In this document: positions 21,950-34,135 of the stretch, piece after piece | Numbering within the stretch: the stretch's first letter is position 1 | How the letters are laid out: each line of letters begins with the position of its first letter | Assembly: GCA_023627715.1 (NCBI GenBank) | Contig: JAMAHW010000096.1 | Span: forward strand, 1-64,000 | Source of the DNA: Periconia sp. R9002 | Lineage: Eukaryota > Ascomycota > Dothideomycetes > Pleosporales > Periconiaceae | Reading direction: 5' to 3' | Length of the DNA stretch: 64,000 bases | Translations under genes and position numbers: made by a program | Notes under the pieces: generated by a model | Databases searched by the model: none | What the model was told of the DNA's origin: nothing | The model's input: the letters and a program-made list of their open reading frames with translations, nothing else

Positions 21950-23488
21950 ATGGAGTTTACTGAGACTCGGCATGCATATGTGGCACGGCATCCTGGCTCG
22001 CATTCGGATTTGGGGCCTTTCTTGAACGTAATCACCTGGATTCTACTCGTCACTTCGACGCTGGCAGTCTTGACCAGGCTGATTACAAAAAGAGCCCTGA
22101 AGAGGAGAATCGACATTGACGATGCCTTTGTAGCAGCCGCTTTGGTATGTCCTCTTCCTCCTTTGATAATCTCCCATCCTCTCTCCTGCAAACCGGGAGC
22201 TAGGTGCTGATGATCTCCTGCATCAATAGCTTGCCAGCATAGGGTCCGGAATCGCAGTCATTGTGCAGACTCAAAATGGGTTAGGACGAAGCATCGAGGA
22301 GCTAGATCACAGGCGTATTGTCAACTACGAAAAGGTAAACTCACATGATTCCGCACCCTGCCGGAAAGCTGTGGACATCCGTTGATTCTAATTTTACAGG
22401 CCGAGTATGCAAACAAGTTGCTTTACATTGCGACTCTGGCGCTGGCAAAATTATCGATCATCTCTCTGCTCATGATTCTCACCGCATCGGATCTGCATCG
22501 GAACATGGGCATTGGACTCACGGCTACGGTCGCGCTGTGGGGGGTTGTGTCGACGTTGACGGCTGCATTTCAGTGCGGTGTCAACCAGCCGTGGCAGTAT
22601 ACTAAGCAAGAGGGACATTGCCTGAGCGTGGTATGTACTTTCCATGAGACCATAATCCGTTGGTGGCATGCATTCTGACTCTTGTTCCAGATACAGCTTT
22701 GGCGGGGCGTAGCTATCGGCAACATGGTCACGGATTTATGCTTGGTCTTGTTTCCCATCCACATCATTTTCACGCTGCAGATGAGCGTGAAGAAGAAGAT
22801 AACAATCCTATGTTTCTTCGGCTCACGGTCACTGTAAGTATTTCGCACATTTGGCATTCTCGCGTACTGACGCTGCACCAGTGATATTGTTGTGACCGCG
22901 GTCCAGATCTGCTATGTTCCCGACTTTTACTCGGCAGATCGCACGCGCGCAATGTGGAAATGGACTCTGACCACCCAGGTGATTGAATGTCTGACAATCC
23001 TCACCTCTTGTGTGCCCTATTTGCGACCACTCCTGGAAGACCTCCCATCGGGTTTCTATGGCGCAGACGAGCTGCGAAGACGAGGCACCTCCTCTGAGTC
23101 AGGATACGGGCGCAAACGAGAGAAGATTGAATCATACAGCCTTACCTCAAGAAATTCGTTCCTTCGCCCAGGGGAGAAAAGGACAAAGAGCGATCAAGGT
23201 GGAGAAAGTGGTATCAAGCGGTTCCTGCCAAGACTGAGTGAGTGTACGAACCACGCCAATTCGGCAAGTGGTCTTCCCGGAGGACCAAAAAGGTCGGACG
23301 GTGGCATTAATGTGGAGATCACGGCAAGACGTGACGGGGCTGAACAGGAACTGGGGAAGTGGGAGACGGATAGCACGGGAAGTCAGGCAAAGATCGTCAA
23401 AACGACGGTCATGAGTGCGGAGTGGGAGGACAGGCAAAGCGTTCGACAATCAGATGAAGAGATCTCTGCTGTTAGGAAAGGGCTGTAA
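21950..23488 (+). CDS. SAT4/rhodopsin-like seven-transmembrane protein
   Basis: A predicted 426-residue protein. Exons are 21950-22144, 22230-22334, 22400-22630, 22691-22833 and 22882-23488. Hydrophobic segments start at VITWILLVTSTLAVLTRL, then GSGIAVIVQ, LLYIATLALAKLSIISLLMIL, LTATVALWGVVSTLTAAF, IGNMVTDLCLVLFPIHIIF and a segment of exon 5 starting LTTQVIECLTILTSC. It also has the family features DIDDAFV after the first helix, CPYLRPL-type PYLRPLLEDL after the last helix, and a long Ser/Lys/Glu-rich cytosolic tail. Fungal SAT4-type proteins (one of many Pth11-related sets) are orphan membrane proteins, some near secondary-metabolite genes. A function here is not known. Confidence 0.85.
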
Positions 23489-24750
23489 CGGTCATCATCC
23501 AAAAGGCGTCTACAATGAAATTTGCTCGGGTTATCTACAGAATTACACGAATTGAAGTGACAATCAGAGCTTGGTTGGAACACGTTTCCGTGGCTACAGA
23601 AAATTGTGCTGAAGCTCCATCTGGGTAGTGGGATGCCTGCGCTATTGTGTAGGACAAAAATCGATACAACTCTATTGTTTTCAACGTATCACCCATTCCC
23701 GCAGTGATACGTCTGCTTTCCCCACAACCAGTGAGGAACCCTAACTGCGCCGCCCAAGGTTATTAGCGGCCGAAATCCGTGCTAGTTGGATCCCAGGCAC
23801 CTCCCCATCGCTTTCTGATGGCGTTGTGTGTACCGCGTCGCAAATTTGGGACGAGACTTGTCTTCCACGTGGCGCGCTTAACTTACGAGGGCTAAACACC
23901 TCTCGTGTTTGAGCATTTTAAGTCGATCATTCCCAACCGTCGTCATTCCTTCATCTCATACTGTGGACACTTGTACCCCTTGTATCACGCTGGCATGCAG
24001 GTTCATCTCTTTTCTGCTCCTCCTGCGGCTGTCTCTTCTGCAAGAAGCCTTCTTGCTTTGATCCGTGCTTGACAGTAAGGACTCGGTGCAACGCTTAAAT
24101 TCTAGTAGCTGTCTCAACAAACAGACTGAGTGCGTTAGCACTGTCTTGTCGACTACAAGTGGCAAACCATACAAAAGTAGACCAAACGCATTAGCGCCAA
24201 TTTGTGTACCTCATACGGGCACTCGGCAAATTGTTTGATTCGTAATTGACTCTTGCCTAATAAGAGTTCGGTAAGGGATATCCTTCGTTGCATGCCACTG
24301 CAATGCTCAGATATCTGCGGGTCTGTCTGTGCTACCGAACGGACGAATAAGCGCAAAGCGCTACGATTCTTGGGTTCAAGAGCGTTGTACGATACGTCAA
24401 CTCTGCTGCTTGCCGCAGTCTGTAGCCCTTTCGTTTAACATTCAGATGCGGGCTTACCTAGCAGTTTTGACGGACTGCGTTTGATCCGTATTTTCGATCC
24501 GAGTATGCCGTTAGCTGTCAACCTTTTAAACTGCCGATACAGGCGAACATGGTAGAGAGCAGCAGATTATCGCGATCGACTTGCATTGCATGGTCGTTGT
24601 ACTACTTCTCGTATCTGCTTACTATCTTTACCAACCTTCTTTAGATTCCCCAGCATTGACATCAGTCGCTCATTCTCATACATATTTATCCACTGAGAAG
24701 GATACGTGTTGAAAACTTGCCCGGAAACTAACAGGTATTGGTAACTAGTT
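23489..24750. other. Intergenic region
   Basis: 1.26 kb without a convincing gene. An antisense frame at 24567-24893 overlaps the next gene's first exon and is a shadow. Confidence 0.4.
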
Positions 24751-26701
24751 ATGGAGAAAACAATCGAGCTTGAAGTCTTCAACCGCGCATATGGACATAG
24801 AGTAAAAGACTCTGTTTCTGAACCCATCAAGCCCAATGACTTTGATCGCGACAAATACGAACTTGCTAGAGTCGGCAAAGAGCAGGTGCTCAAGGTAAGT
24901 TGTTCTCACCCCATGGTCTTTCGAATTGGCTGACATCGCAGCGTCGTTTTGGCTTGGTGTCCATGACCGGCCTATCGTGCGGGCTCATGTGCACATGGGA
25001 AAGCATTCTAGTGTACGTATTTTGAAATCACCGCACAAGGTTGGAATATTCTGACAATCTCCAGGGTTTTCGCGATAGGCTTCAACAAGTATGCACAACA
25101 ATTCTACACACACTGTACTATGCGCTAATCCTGACAGCGGCGGACCGGCAGGACTCATCTACGGCCTGCTCCTAATATGGCTGGGCAACATCTCTGTATT
25201 CATGGTTATTGGAGAATTGAGCAGTGCTATCCCAACAGCTGGGGGACAATATCACTGGGTATCACTACTAGCGCCGCGCTCCAGCAAACGCTTCTTCAGC
25301 TACATGACCGGTAGGTAATGTCGTCCATAGAAGAACCTCAGCTGACATATCAAGGTTGGCTCACGGTGGTGGGATGGATTGCGGCACTCACATCGGTGTG
25401 CTATTTCGTCGCTGACCTGACATTAAGCCTGGTTGCTCTGAACGTGGAAACATATTTACGACAGCAGTGGCATGCCACGCTTTCTCTGTGGGGTACGTTG
25501 CTTCTCTGCGTATTTATCAACATTTTTGTGAGCGGAGCGCTGCCGACCATCGAAGTCATCGTCCTTATCATTCACGTACTGGGCTTCTTCGGTATTCTGA
25601 TCCCACTCGTTTATTTGACACCTAGTCACCATTCCGCCAAGGAGGTGTTCACTACTTTCAATAACTTTGGAGGATGGCAAAGCAAAGCACTGGCTTTCTT
25701 CGTGGGTTTACAAGGGAACGCTTTAGCTTTCGTGGGAACGGACTCTGCTGTACACGTAAGTGCATCGCCCCGTCAGCAAATAAAGGCGCTAAGAAGCATT
25801 AGATGTCCGAGGAGGTCAGAAATGCCAGCGTTGATGTGGCTCGATCAATGCTTCTCAGCTTGGTGATTAACGGGTGCCTCGCGCTCGGTATGTTGCTGGC
25901 TGTGCTCTTTAGCGCTGGTGACATTGCCACAATCCTGTCGGAAAACCCGTCACCTGTCTCGGCGTCGATGAAGATCTTCGAAAATGCCACAGGATCTAAG
26001 GCTGGGGCGACCATCATGACGGGCATTATCATTGTGCTGGAGTTCTGCAGTGCAATGGGTTGCTTAGCTGCAGCATCGCGGATGACATGGTCCTTCGCTC
26101 GCGATCGTGGATTGCCGTTCGCTCGGGCGCTTAGCATGGTCAGAGTTCCCTTCGTCTTGAACAAGTGCAGAGTGTAACAATACAACAGATTGACAAACGA
26201 ACTACCATCCCCGTCGTCGCTATATTAATAGTCACAACCTTGTCTGGGCTACTCGCCCTCATCAACATCGGCAACAGCGTAGCATTCAACGGCACCATCT
26301 CCCTCGTTCTCGAAGGGTTCTACATATCCTATCTTCTCGCCATCGGACTCCTTCTCTGGCGCCGGGTTCGTGGTGACATGGATAACCCCAACTCTTCTCT
26401 CATGGCCTTCAACTCATCAGCGAGCCAAGACGAGTCATACGATCGCAAGCTGACTTGGGGTCCCTGGCGACTCAAAGAACCCCTCGGGACTGTGAATAAT
26501 ATTGTTGCCTGCTGCTATCTTACCCTGATGGTATTTTTTAGTTTTTGGCCTAATCAGTTCAGGATTGAGGATCCGGAGCAAATGAACTGGGCCGTGCTTG
26601 TCACTGGCGCTGTGGCAATCTTCAGTGTGGGGTATTACCTTGTTTATGCGAATAAGTCGTACAAGGGACCTGTGGTTGAGATTGATCCACATGTTCTCTA
26701 A
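24751..26701 (+). CDS. APC-superfamily amino acid/choline permease
   Basis: A predicted 553-residue transporter. Seven exons are 24751-24894, 24942-25012, 25065-25088, 25138-25310, 25355-25755, 25803-26138 and 26189-26701. The last intron uses a weaker GTCAGA donor. Markers are an N-terminal cytosolic domain, a helix-1 region with RRFGLVSMTGLSCGLMCTWE, GGPAGLIYGLL, the family motif GELSSAIPTAGGQYHWV, MSEEVRNASVDVARSM, GCLAAASRMTWSFARDRGLP and about ten further hydrophobic helices. This matches fungal GABA/choline/amino-acid permeases. The substrate is not resolvable. It closes the GNAT-UstYa-peptide-SAT4 group and could export or import a cluster metabolite, but ordinary nutrient uptake is equally possible. 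Confidence 0.9.
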
Positions 26702-27399
26702 GAGACAGAAGGGAGGGCTCGCAGTGACTTGATTTTTTTTGTTCATGATTTCCCTTTGGAGGTTCTTTGATTTGCATTTTTGGTGCGTCTGGTTTCTTGG
26801 ACTGGAGGCTTAAAACAGCACGGGTCAATGGGCTTGGTTTTGCTACATATGAATTACGAATTATGAATTATGCGTGTCTACCGAGAACACTGATCGCCAA
26901 TGGCACTTGTTAGTCTTCATTTCCGACACTTCATAACTAATATCTCGGTGCTGTAGACTTGTATGTTTCCGAGAATGACGCTACATAACGACAACTATAG
27001 GACTATAAAAATAAATTTTCATGTCCTTTTTGATAGTGAGACCTCGCTGTCGTTATTTATTACGATGATGTGTGGATGATATCTATGAATCATTTGGGGA
27101 AGGCAAACTTTAATGACATTGGTATTTAAAGTAATAGCCCCATGTGAGCGCAAAAGAAATTCGTTGCTGTGCATTCAGGTGGAGAACAAAAAAGATTAAA
27201 CCAGGGTCTCGTACGTAATAATAGAAAGCACCCCCAACACCAGGAAAAAACAGAAACCACCTATCTCATGAGAGAAAACCTCATGGAGCGGATAAAACCA
27301 CGAGAAAACGAGAGCTCGGAAAGATACAAATTCCCTTCAAAATAGCCAAAGCTTATAAAAACAACTAGAAACGAACCTCGAAAATCCTACTACTCAACT
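26702..27399. other. Intergenic region
   Basis: About 0.7 kb, A/T-rich in part. No gene is seen. It forms the 3' flanks of the permease and of the Gly/His-rich gene. Confidence 0.4.
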
Positions 27400-27606
27400 T
27401 CAACACCCACCACCATCGCCTCCCCCACCTCCTCCATCCCCGCCATGATGGTGCCCACCCCCACCACCATACCCACCTCCATAATACCACCCCGTGGAGC
27501 CCCCATCAGCATACGTCTTCTTGACCTTCTTCTTCTTCTTGTTATCGCTCGTTTGAGTTTCATTTGGCGTTGCAGCGCGTCTGAGTTTGCTGGATGCGCT
27601 GCCCAT
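27400..27606 (-). CDS. Small Gly/His-rich protein with myristoylation-like N-terminus
   Basis: A 68-residue protein. MGSASSKLRRA matches an N-myristoylation start (MGxxxS) followed by a basic stretch, and then DNKKKKKVKKTYADGG. The C-terminal half is almost all Gly with His (GGGYGGGGGHHHGGDGGG) and ends in Cys. The architecture resembles the protein at 35468-35899: an MG start, a Lys-rich block, and a Gly/His/Ser tail. It is probably membrane-anchored and disordered. The His cluster could bind metal, which is inference. No named family is known. The leader sequence upstream is plausible but unproven. Confidence 0.6.
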   Translation of the reverse strand: MGSASSKLRRAATPNETQTSDNKKKKKVKKTYADGGSTGWYYGGGYGGGGGHHHGGDGGGGGGDGGGC

Positions 27607-29281
27607 GGTTTGTGTTGGACGGCCTGTGTGTGGGTGGTGTGCTGGATGGACGAAGTGTTTTGCCGGTGTGAGATCACGAGACTAGACAACGCGAGAGAGA
27701 GGAAGGTTTGGGGTGTTATTCGGGCAGTCAGTCGCAGGTTGTAGCAACGGAATAACACACCCCTCGCATGGATGTGCGTGCGTCAAAATTTCGAGTTGTT
27801 TGGTGGAAAGGTCAAGATTGTACCCGCACGTCACGTCCTTGACTTCCCACACTCTTCCGACGAGGAAAAGAAAATAAATGAAGATGGAGTGCGAGAAGGT
27901 GGATGAGTAGGTGGTGGTGGGGCTTCGCGCATAAATACACAAAGGCACATGCAACACGCAGGGCACCGCCTCGTTATCTTTAGCTACTATACGAGGTCGG
28001 TTGGCAGAAAGCCGACGAGGTACATATATACGGTACGTTGTGGATTCGCTGACTTCTCACTCCCCACAAAATAGAGTGGAAACTGAGACAGGACAAAAGA
28101 GAAAAGATTTGTTAGCGGAGCTTTGTATATGGACATACTAAAGGGAATGTAAAACAAAGAGAGAGAGGATAAAACTCCGCCTTGATATCTTCCTATACGA
28201 GTGATGCACTGATGCCTGAACGTACATAGGTGGTTGTGCACCTAATGTTAGCAATTTTGAAAGGTGAAAGCGAGTTACTATTAACTTTTTCAGCACACGT
28301 CTACCCCTAATATCGATCTGTAACAGATTCGAAAATGCCTTAGCAGTGCGAGTGGGGTGATTGTAACATTTGCTCTAGTTATACTCAGGGTTGTGAGGGG
28401 GAGGTGTAATAGAGGGCGTGCCCTTCGCTTATTGGAGCATGCCCCTGCACACGTGGGCTGAGGACAATACTGTGACCTGACCGGTAAACCTGACCGAAGA
28501 ACTTGGCAGATGAAGGAAGTCGTGTTTAATGCGGGGCTTATCGAATTAGGAACATATCGTCGTATGCCACATGATTGCTCTGTAGGAAGGGCAAAACTAT
28601 CTGTGAAACCGTGATAAATGATTTAACCTTCTTCCTCATACCCTCAAGTTCTATGATGGATATCTGTGTATATGACATCCTGATTGCAGTCGATGATCGG
28701 AAGTCCCAGTCCAAAGAACGAATTTTCTTGGCTCGTCATTCTTGACTAGTGCTTGGTCATACTTCTTCATACCACGTAAAATCGTAGTCATGTTTATGAG
28801 AACATCGATACGTTAATAGTCACTGGCAATGCCACAAACTGCTGCTGTGAATCGACAATGTGAGACGCTGTGCAAAAGTGTTACAACGTGCTGCTCTTGC
28901 AAGACGGCACCGCCAAGCGTACGGACGCATTGCAACATGCTAGTTTGGCAGATATGCAATTTTTGGCGATGTGTTTACTACGAACGAAGAAATTGCGTGG
29001 TTGCACGCCAGACACTCTGGCAAGGCCCGTAATGTTTATCTACAGTAGGCGACGACTTTGATATGTCAGATATTAACGCCTGTGTCCGTCTTGGCCGAGG
29101 ACGTTACAGTGTTTATTTTTTTCTCCCTGCGTTGATACCGAGAGTCACAATACTCTGCGATGATTCATTCTTACATTTCATTGGAAATGTACATTTATAT
29201 GATAGACGACTGATACGTTTCCGACCTAGCGGATGCCTTCCTACTTGATATTTTCTTTAGCCAGATTACTTTCCCAGCCTT
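27607..29281. other. Intergenic region with dispersed repeat
   Basis: 1.7 kb without a convincing gene. It includes, at 29128-29163, a copy of the short repeat also found in the P450 intron at 33329-33366 (see the separate repeat entry). Confidence 0.45.
29128..29163. repeat. Dispersed short repeat, copy 1
   Basis: TGCGTTGATACCGAGAGT (29128-29145) and CAATACTCTGCGATGA (29148-29163) are identical to 33329-33346 and 33351-33366 inside a P450 intron. The upstream flank GACGTTAC.GTGTT is also shared. The pair AGAGT/ACTCT forms a small stem. It is probably a relic of a short mobile element. Confidence 0.65.
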
Positions 29282-30433
29282 TTATCTCTTCACCTCATGC
29301 TCAAACACAGGAGTCACCTCTGGCCACTCCCTCCTCACCCACTCATCCTCACTCAAAACACCCTCCCCACTTCCCCTCCCCACCATATCCATGAAGGCCC
29401 TCACAAAAACCCTCGTCAAATTCGCCATTCGATGGCTTTCAATAACACCCACCCCAGGCTCCGAGATGCCAAACCACTGCTTCCAAAGAATCACATCCGA
29501 AAAGTCTGTATGGTTTGTGCCTGCAACTGCCAACTCTTTACACCATGCCGTTTGCTGAGCTTCGAAATTCGACCACGTGGTATCCCACGTGCTGTTGTGC
29601 CCCCCGCTTCCTAAGATTAGAGAGGGATCGTGAAGGTTAGCGGAGGAATCGTTTGCGGCGGCGCGATCCCAGTTGGAGCCGTCGAGATTGATGGCGCCCA
29701 GTACATTGATCTTTTCGGTGCGATTCTGCTCGATGGCTGCCGAAGACAAGGCAGCAGAGCCGCCCACCGAATGGCCGAAGAAAACAAAGTCCGTGAGGTT
29801 GATCGGAAAGTCATCCCACTCCTTTGCAAGGGATGGTAAGACGTCAAGTAGCGCAGACGTGTCAGTGTACCGGTAAGCGAGAACGGCCTCTACGAGCTCG
29901 TTAGTCGCGTTTATGTCGACTGGGAGGCCTGGGATTCCGGTTCCGTCCGGGTATTCGAGAAAGGGCTGTTCGTAAGGGTGATCAATGGTAATCACGGTGT
30001 AGCCGTAGCTTGCGAGGTCAGAGAGAAGGCTCGTGAAGGTGATGGAATCAGGCCCTGCAAATGGTGGTCCGAAAATGAGTGTAGGAAGGTGGGCACGCTG
30101 GGATCGAGGCAAAGGTTCGGCGTCGGGACTGATTACTGCCGTAACATTATATAGTGTACCAGAGGGGAGGTTCCAGTAGGTTTCGAAGTACGTCCCGAGC
30201 CCTTGGTAAAGATATCGAACTGGATAAGCGGGGTGTAGCGTGGGGTAGTAGAAGTTCACGAGCACAGAGGTCCCGGTCCCATTAGGTGCGACGGGATCGT
30301 CGTGGGTGGTGTGTTTCAAGACGTAGGGCTTGAGTCCAGCATTGTATGGGCCCGTTGGCGGCGGGAGTGTGTATGCATGCGTAATTCCACACAAGGAGGA
30401 TATAAGAAGTTGAAGGTGTCTTTGGAGAACCAT
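29282..30433 (-). CDS. Secreted PAF-acetylhydrolase-like serine esterase
   Basis: A 383-residue single-exon gene. The frame runs open to 30478, but the first true ATG is 30433, giving a signal peptide (MVLQRHLQLLISSLCGITHA). It is an alpha/beta-hydrolase of the platelet-activating-factor acetylhydrolase-like family, with LPTLIFGPPFAG, YGYTVITIDHPYEQPFLEYP and the nucleophile elbow GHSVGGSAALSSA. Downstream are INLDGSNWDRAA (acid region), NHTDFSD and several N-glycosylation sites (NLT, NST, NHT, NDS). Fungal relatives hydrolyse short acyl esters of phospholipids or other lipids. The precise substrate is unknown. It lies about 1.7 kb from the P450 on the opposite strand, with no visible operon-like tie. 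Confidence 0.85.
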   Translation of the reverse strand: MVLQRHLQLLISSLCGITHAYTLPPPTGPYNAGLKPYVLKHTTHDDPVAPNGTGTSVLVNFYYPTLHPAYPVRYLYQGLGTYFETYWNLPSGTLYNVTAVISPDAEPLPRSQRAHLPTLIFGPPFAGPDSITFTSLLSDLASYGYTVITIDHPYEQPFLEYPDGTGIPGLPVDINATNELVEAVLAYRYTDTSALLDVLPSLAKEWDDFPINLTDFVFFGHSVGGSAALSSAAIEQNRTEKINVLGAINLDGSNWDRAAANDSSANLHDPSLILGSGGHNSTWDTTWSNFEAQQTAWCKELAVAGTNHTDFSDVILWKQWFGISEPGVGVIESHRMANLTRVFVRAFMDMVGRGSGEGVLSEDEWVRREWPEVTPVFEHEVKR

Positions 30434-32156
30434 TTGGAAAAGCAGGATAAGAAAGCACGGCCTTCTTCCCCACGACAAGGTATGCCTCTCAGTATTTATC
30501 CATTAATTGGGGCCGACCAGGGGTGTCAGATAGTGATACATCTCCCACTAGAATCAAGTAGAATCCTACCAATTCATTAATCGGCTGCCTAGTTTTACGG
30601 GTGAAAATGAACCTATTCATCATTTGTGATAAGTTACCGGCCAATTCTGCACTGCACAATTTCTACCAATCACCAGGATTCGATTACGACGCGAGCTTCC
30701 TTCTAAAGGCTAGCGTTTAGTTGCCTTAATTCGGGAACTCTAGTGCCTTCCTCATTTAGTCATGAGCAGCGTTGGTAATAATCTGACAGGGTGCTTATAT
30801 AGGTGATTTCTACGCTTATTACAGGCCTTTAACCCATCGAAGCCACTCGCCTGTTTTGTTTTTCGCCTCTTTTTCGCGTGCGCAGACAGGGCAACACTAC
30901 CTATCATGTTAGAGTGGCATTGGGTTTAGCACACCGATTAATTCAGTCTTAGTGCTGATTGACTAGTTTGAATCGAGAACGGACAATTTCAGATAATGGC
31001 CACAGCTCTCCCTGCAATGGTCCGCTTGGGAATTTGCTCTGGCAAGTCCTTTGCTTCATTCATGGGGCCTTGCGAGATATCATAGCGGATGCCGTGCTCG
31101 GCCACAACCAACATCTGTTCCATCTCTTTCACACTCGAATGTAGCGATCCTTTCTGCCCAGGGCACTCTCCGGCAAGCAGGCCAGCTTTCACGAAAATTT
31201 CTCGAAGCACCAAATTGAAATTGTCAAACTTGAAACCTGATTTTGGAAAGGCTTGGACTACCGGTGAGCGGGTGATGGATGTATATATGTGTGTATTGGT
31301 GTAGTACTAGCTAGCTATCCCTATGTATATGCCCGACTCTCCTGTTCCTGCCTTTGTCCAGGGATTCTTCCCATAGGCCATACCCTGACAACCGTGGCTC
31401 TTGAATGAAGCTGGTGTAGGATCCTGTCGTTCGCCTCCAGAACCCGCATGATGCCACCACCAGAAGATTAATGTACTCTGCGAAACCTCAATCTTCCTTC
31501 CAAAACAACGTGCATAGTTATATCTTTGCAGCATCTTGTACTTAGCTTGCCCTTATGCTCCGCCCCATACCAGTGTCAGTCAGCACCGGAGTCACATGGA
31601 TTCCGGAAGAGGTATACTATACACCCACATGGCCACCGACTTTCCACCTTCTGGAAGCATTATAATCTCGAACTGGCGTGTGGGAGTTGGGTGTGGTATG
31701 CTCCTTTAAAAACCTGGTTACGAGCGAAAATCCGCAGCTCAGCAAAAGTCATTCAGCTACATAAACTCTTAACGAGGAGTTTTAGTATGGAAATTTCACA
31801 AACCAAAAAGAAAAAAAAAACCAAACCCAAGAATCGTTAGCGGAAATACAGCCACAAACCGAAAGATAATGGTGCATTACGCTACATACCCAGTCTCCAA
31901 CATTTTTCCCCCCATCCGTGATGGATATACAGACACCCTTGTCCATCAATGCATACATGACGTTCCATCACGACTACGCCGCCCAGACACTCTATCCCAA
32001 CGACACATCATTCGTCCCGACGGCGCACACTGTGTATATTGGGGCGTAGCTATCAAGATAAATACACATGTACCGCAGTCGTCTGGTTTATTTAATCTGC
32101 TGTAATCTTCACGGCGTGACTTCTTGGGCTTCATATTCCTTCACAACTTTTGCTCG
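30434..32156. other. Divergent intergenic region
   Basis: 1.7 kb between the esterase and the P450. The frames in it do not resemble proteins. Both genes would be transcribed away from this stretch. Confidence 0.4.
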
Positions 32157-34135
32157 ATGCTGATGACAATGAATCGCGATATTCTCGATGGTTTCTTAGT
32201 TAGTATTGCGGTGCTGGCTCGAGGTTCGGTGCTGTTGGTATGTCCATCCTCTAAGACCTTTGTCAGTTATTCTACTAACACACACGCGACACGAAGGCCG
32301 TCTTGATCGTCAGCTATCGACTCTTTCTACACCCTCTACGCAACGTCCCCGGTCCGCTCCTCGCTCGGCTCACGAGTGCGTATGGGACGTTGTTCGTCTG
32401 GCGGCGGACGTTCCACGTTGATTCTTTACGGCTACGTGAGGAGTATGGTGAGGAGACAGTTTTTCGAAATCAGCTAGCAATTTACTAACGCTGCGCACTC
32501 TTGGAACGATGGTGATTATTGGGCATGTTTGTTGACGAAGTAGTTAGGTCCGGTTGTTCGAATAGCGCCTAGTCGACTTATGTTTAATAGTGCGACTGCA
32601 CTGCAAGGTAAGAAAACACCCAATTCACCCCTTCCGCCGTCCACCTGTTTTGGGTTTGGAGAAACTGAGAAGCTTGAGGAAGATATGTACAACAACCCCA
32701 AGGTCGTCAAAGGTTCAGCCTACACCACGCAGCGCCAAAGCGCAAAAGGAACCCCAAACCTCTTCAACACCATCGACAAAGACGCGCACAGCAAAAAACG
32801 CCGCATCATCGGCCCCGTCATTTCAGAACGGTCGATGAGGGTTTTCGAACCCGACATGCTGGCACAAATCGATACGTTTTTGCTTCGCCTGCTTCGGTCC
32901 GTTCGAAAAAACGAAACACTGAACATGACACCTCCATGCGAACGTCTCGCCGTCGACATCATCGGCCAGCTTTCCTTCGGATACCCACTAAACACGCAGA
33001 ACGACCCCACGCACCGCGTCATTGTCGAGGGTCTGAAAACGCGAGGGAGGAGGAGCTCGTTGTATTTCTTCTGGCAGGACCTCAAAATTCTTGAGCCGCT
33101 TTTCAACTGGATCGAGGGGAATGATGCGCTCGAGGGATTGCATCGGTCGGTACGGACTATGATTCAAGCACGTATGGCACTCCCCAAGGACGCGAAACAT
33201 GACTTCTTTGCGTTGGCTTCGGGGCAGATTGCGCCGGGCGAACCGGGACTTATTAGTAAGGATCTGTGGGCTGAGGCCGTGTTCTTTATTGCTGCAGGTA
33301 TGTCATATCTAACGACGTTACTGTGTTCTGCGTTGATACCGAGAGTACTGCAATACTCTGCGATGAGTCACTCATCGTTTTCCTGTCATACCTAGATTTC
33401 GAAACGCGTCGCATTAGCTAACCGTGATCACTTGGTGCGCACATTACAGGAGGAAGCACCACATCAACCGCCCTGAGCGGAATCTTCTTCTACCTTTCAC
33501 GAAACCCAGCGGCGTACGCTCATCTCGCGTCCGAGATCCGCACCACTTTCTCCTCCGGCCGCGACATCCACGCAGGCCATCAACTCCACAGCTGCAAGTA
33601 TCTCCGCGCCGTAATCGACGAGACGATGCGCATGTCCCCTTCCTCCCTCGGCCCGGCCTGGCGTACACATGGTCCTGCCTCTATTGCCGCGGGCGAACTG
33701 TTTACAGTAGACGGCCACGTGATCCCCCCAGGAACCCAAGTCGGATCGAGCAGATACGCGGTCCAGCACAACGAACTCTATTTCGCAGAACCCTTCACGT
33801 TCAAACCCGAACGCTGGCTACCACGCTCACAAGACGACACGTCCTCAGAGCAGGACGAAGCGCACGCCGCTGCTGCGCGTCGAGCATTCGCGCCGTTTTC
33901 GCTCGGCGACCGTTCATGCGCCGGGAAAGCGATGGCGTACTTGGAAATGAGCCTCACGATTGCGAAAACGATGTGGTATTTCGACTTCGAAAAGGCGCCT
34001 GGAGAGGTGGGCTGTACTCCCGGTAGACCGGAGGAATTCCGCTTGTGGTACAGCTTGGTGGTGGAGAATGATGGGCCGGATTTGGTGTTCACGCCGCGTG
34101 GGGAGTATTGGCGAGACTTGGAAGACGTAGAGTAA
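32157..34135 (+). CDS. Cytochrome P450 monooxygenase
   Basis: A predicted 503-residue membrane P450. Exons are 32157-32237, 32297-32447, 32548-32607, 32683-33297 and 33450-34135. An N-terminal hydrophobic anchor (DGFLVSIAVLARGSVLL) precedes the Pro-rich hinge LHPLRNVPGP. Later motifs are YGPVVRIAPSRL (split by introns), helix I region AAGGSTTSTALSG (spliced between the two Gly codons), ExxR as DETMRM, PERW as FKPERWLPR, and the heme-binding FAPFSLGDRSCAG with the cysteine ligand. All hallmark residues are intact. The first 24 residues could include alternative starts (ATG at 32163 or 32169). The 152-base intron 4 is unusually long for this window and contains a dispersed repeat. The substrate is not predictable. 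Confidence 0.9.
33329..33377. repeat. Dispersed repeat copy 2 with intronic palindrome
   Basis: It lies inside P450 intron 4 (33298-33449). It shares TGCGTTGATACCGAGAGT and CAATACTCTGCGATGA with 29128-29163. The end holds a perfect 17-base palindrome, CGATGAGTCACTCATCG (33361-33377), with a TGAGTCA core (the AP-1/Gcn4-type site). A further TACTCTGCGATGA copy is at 8101-8115. Confidence 0.65.
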
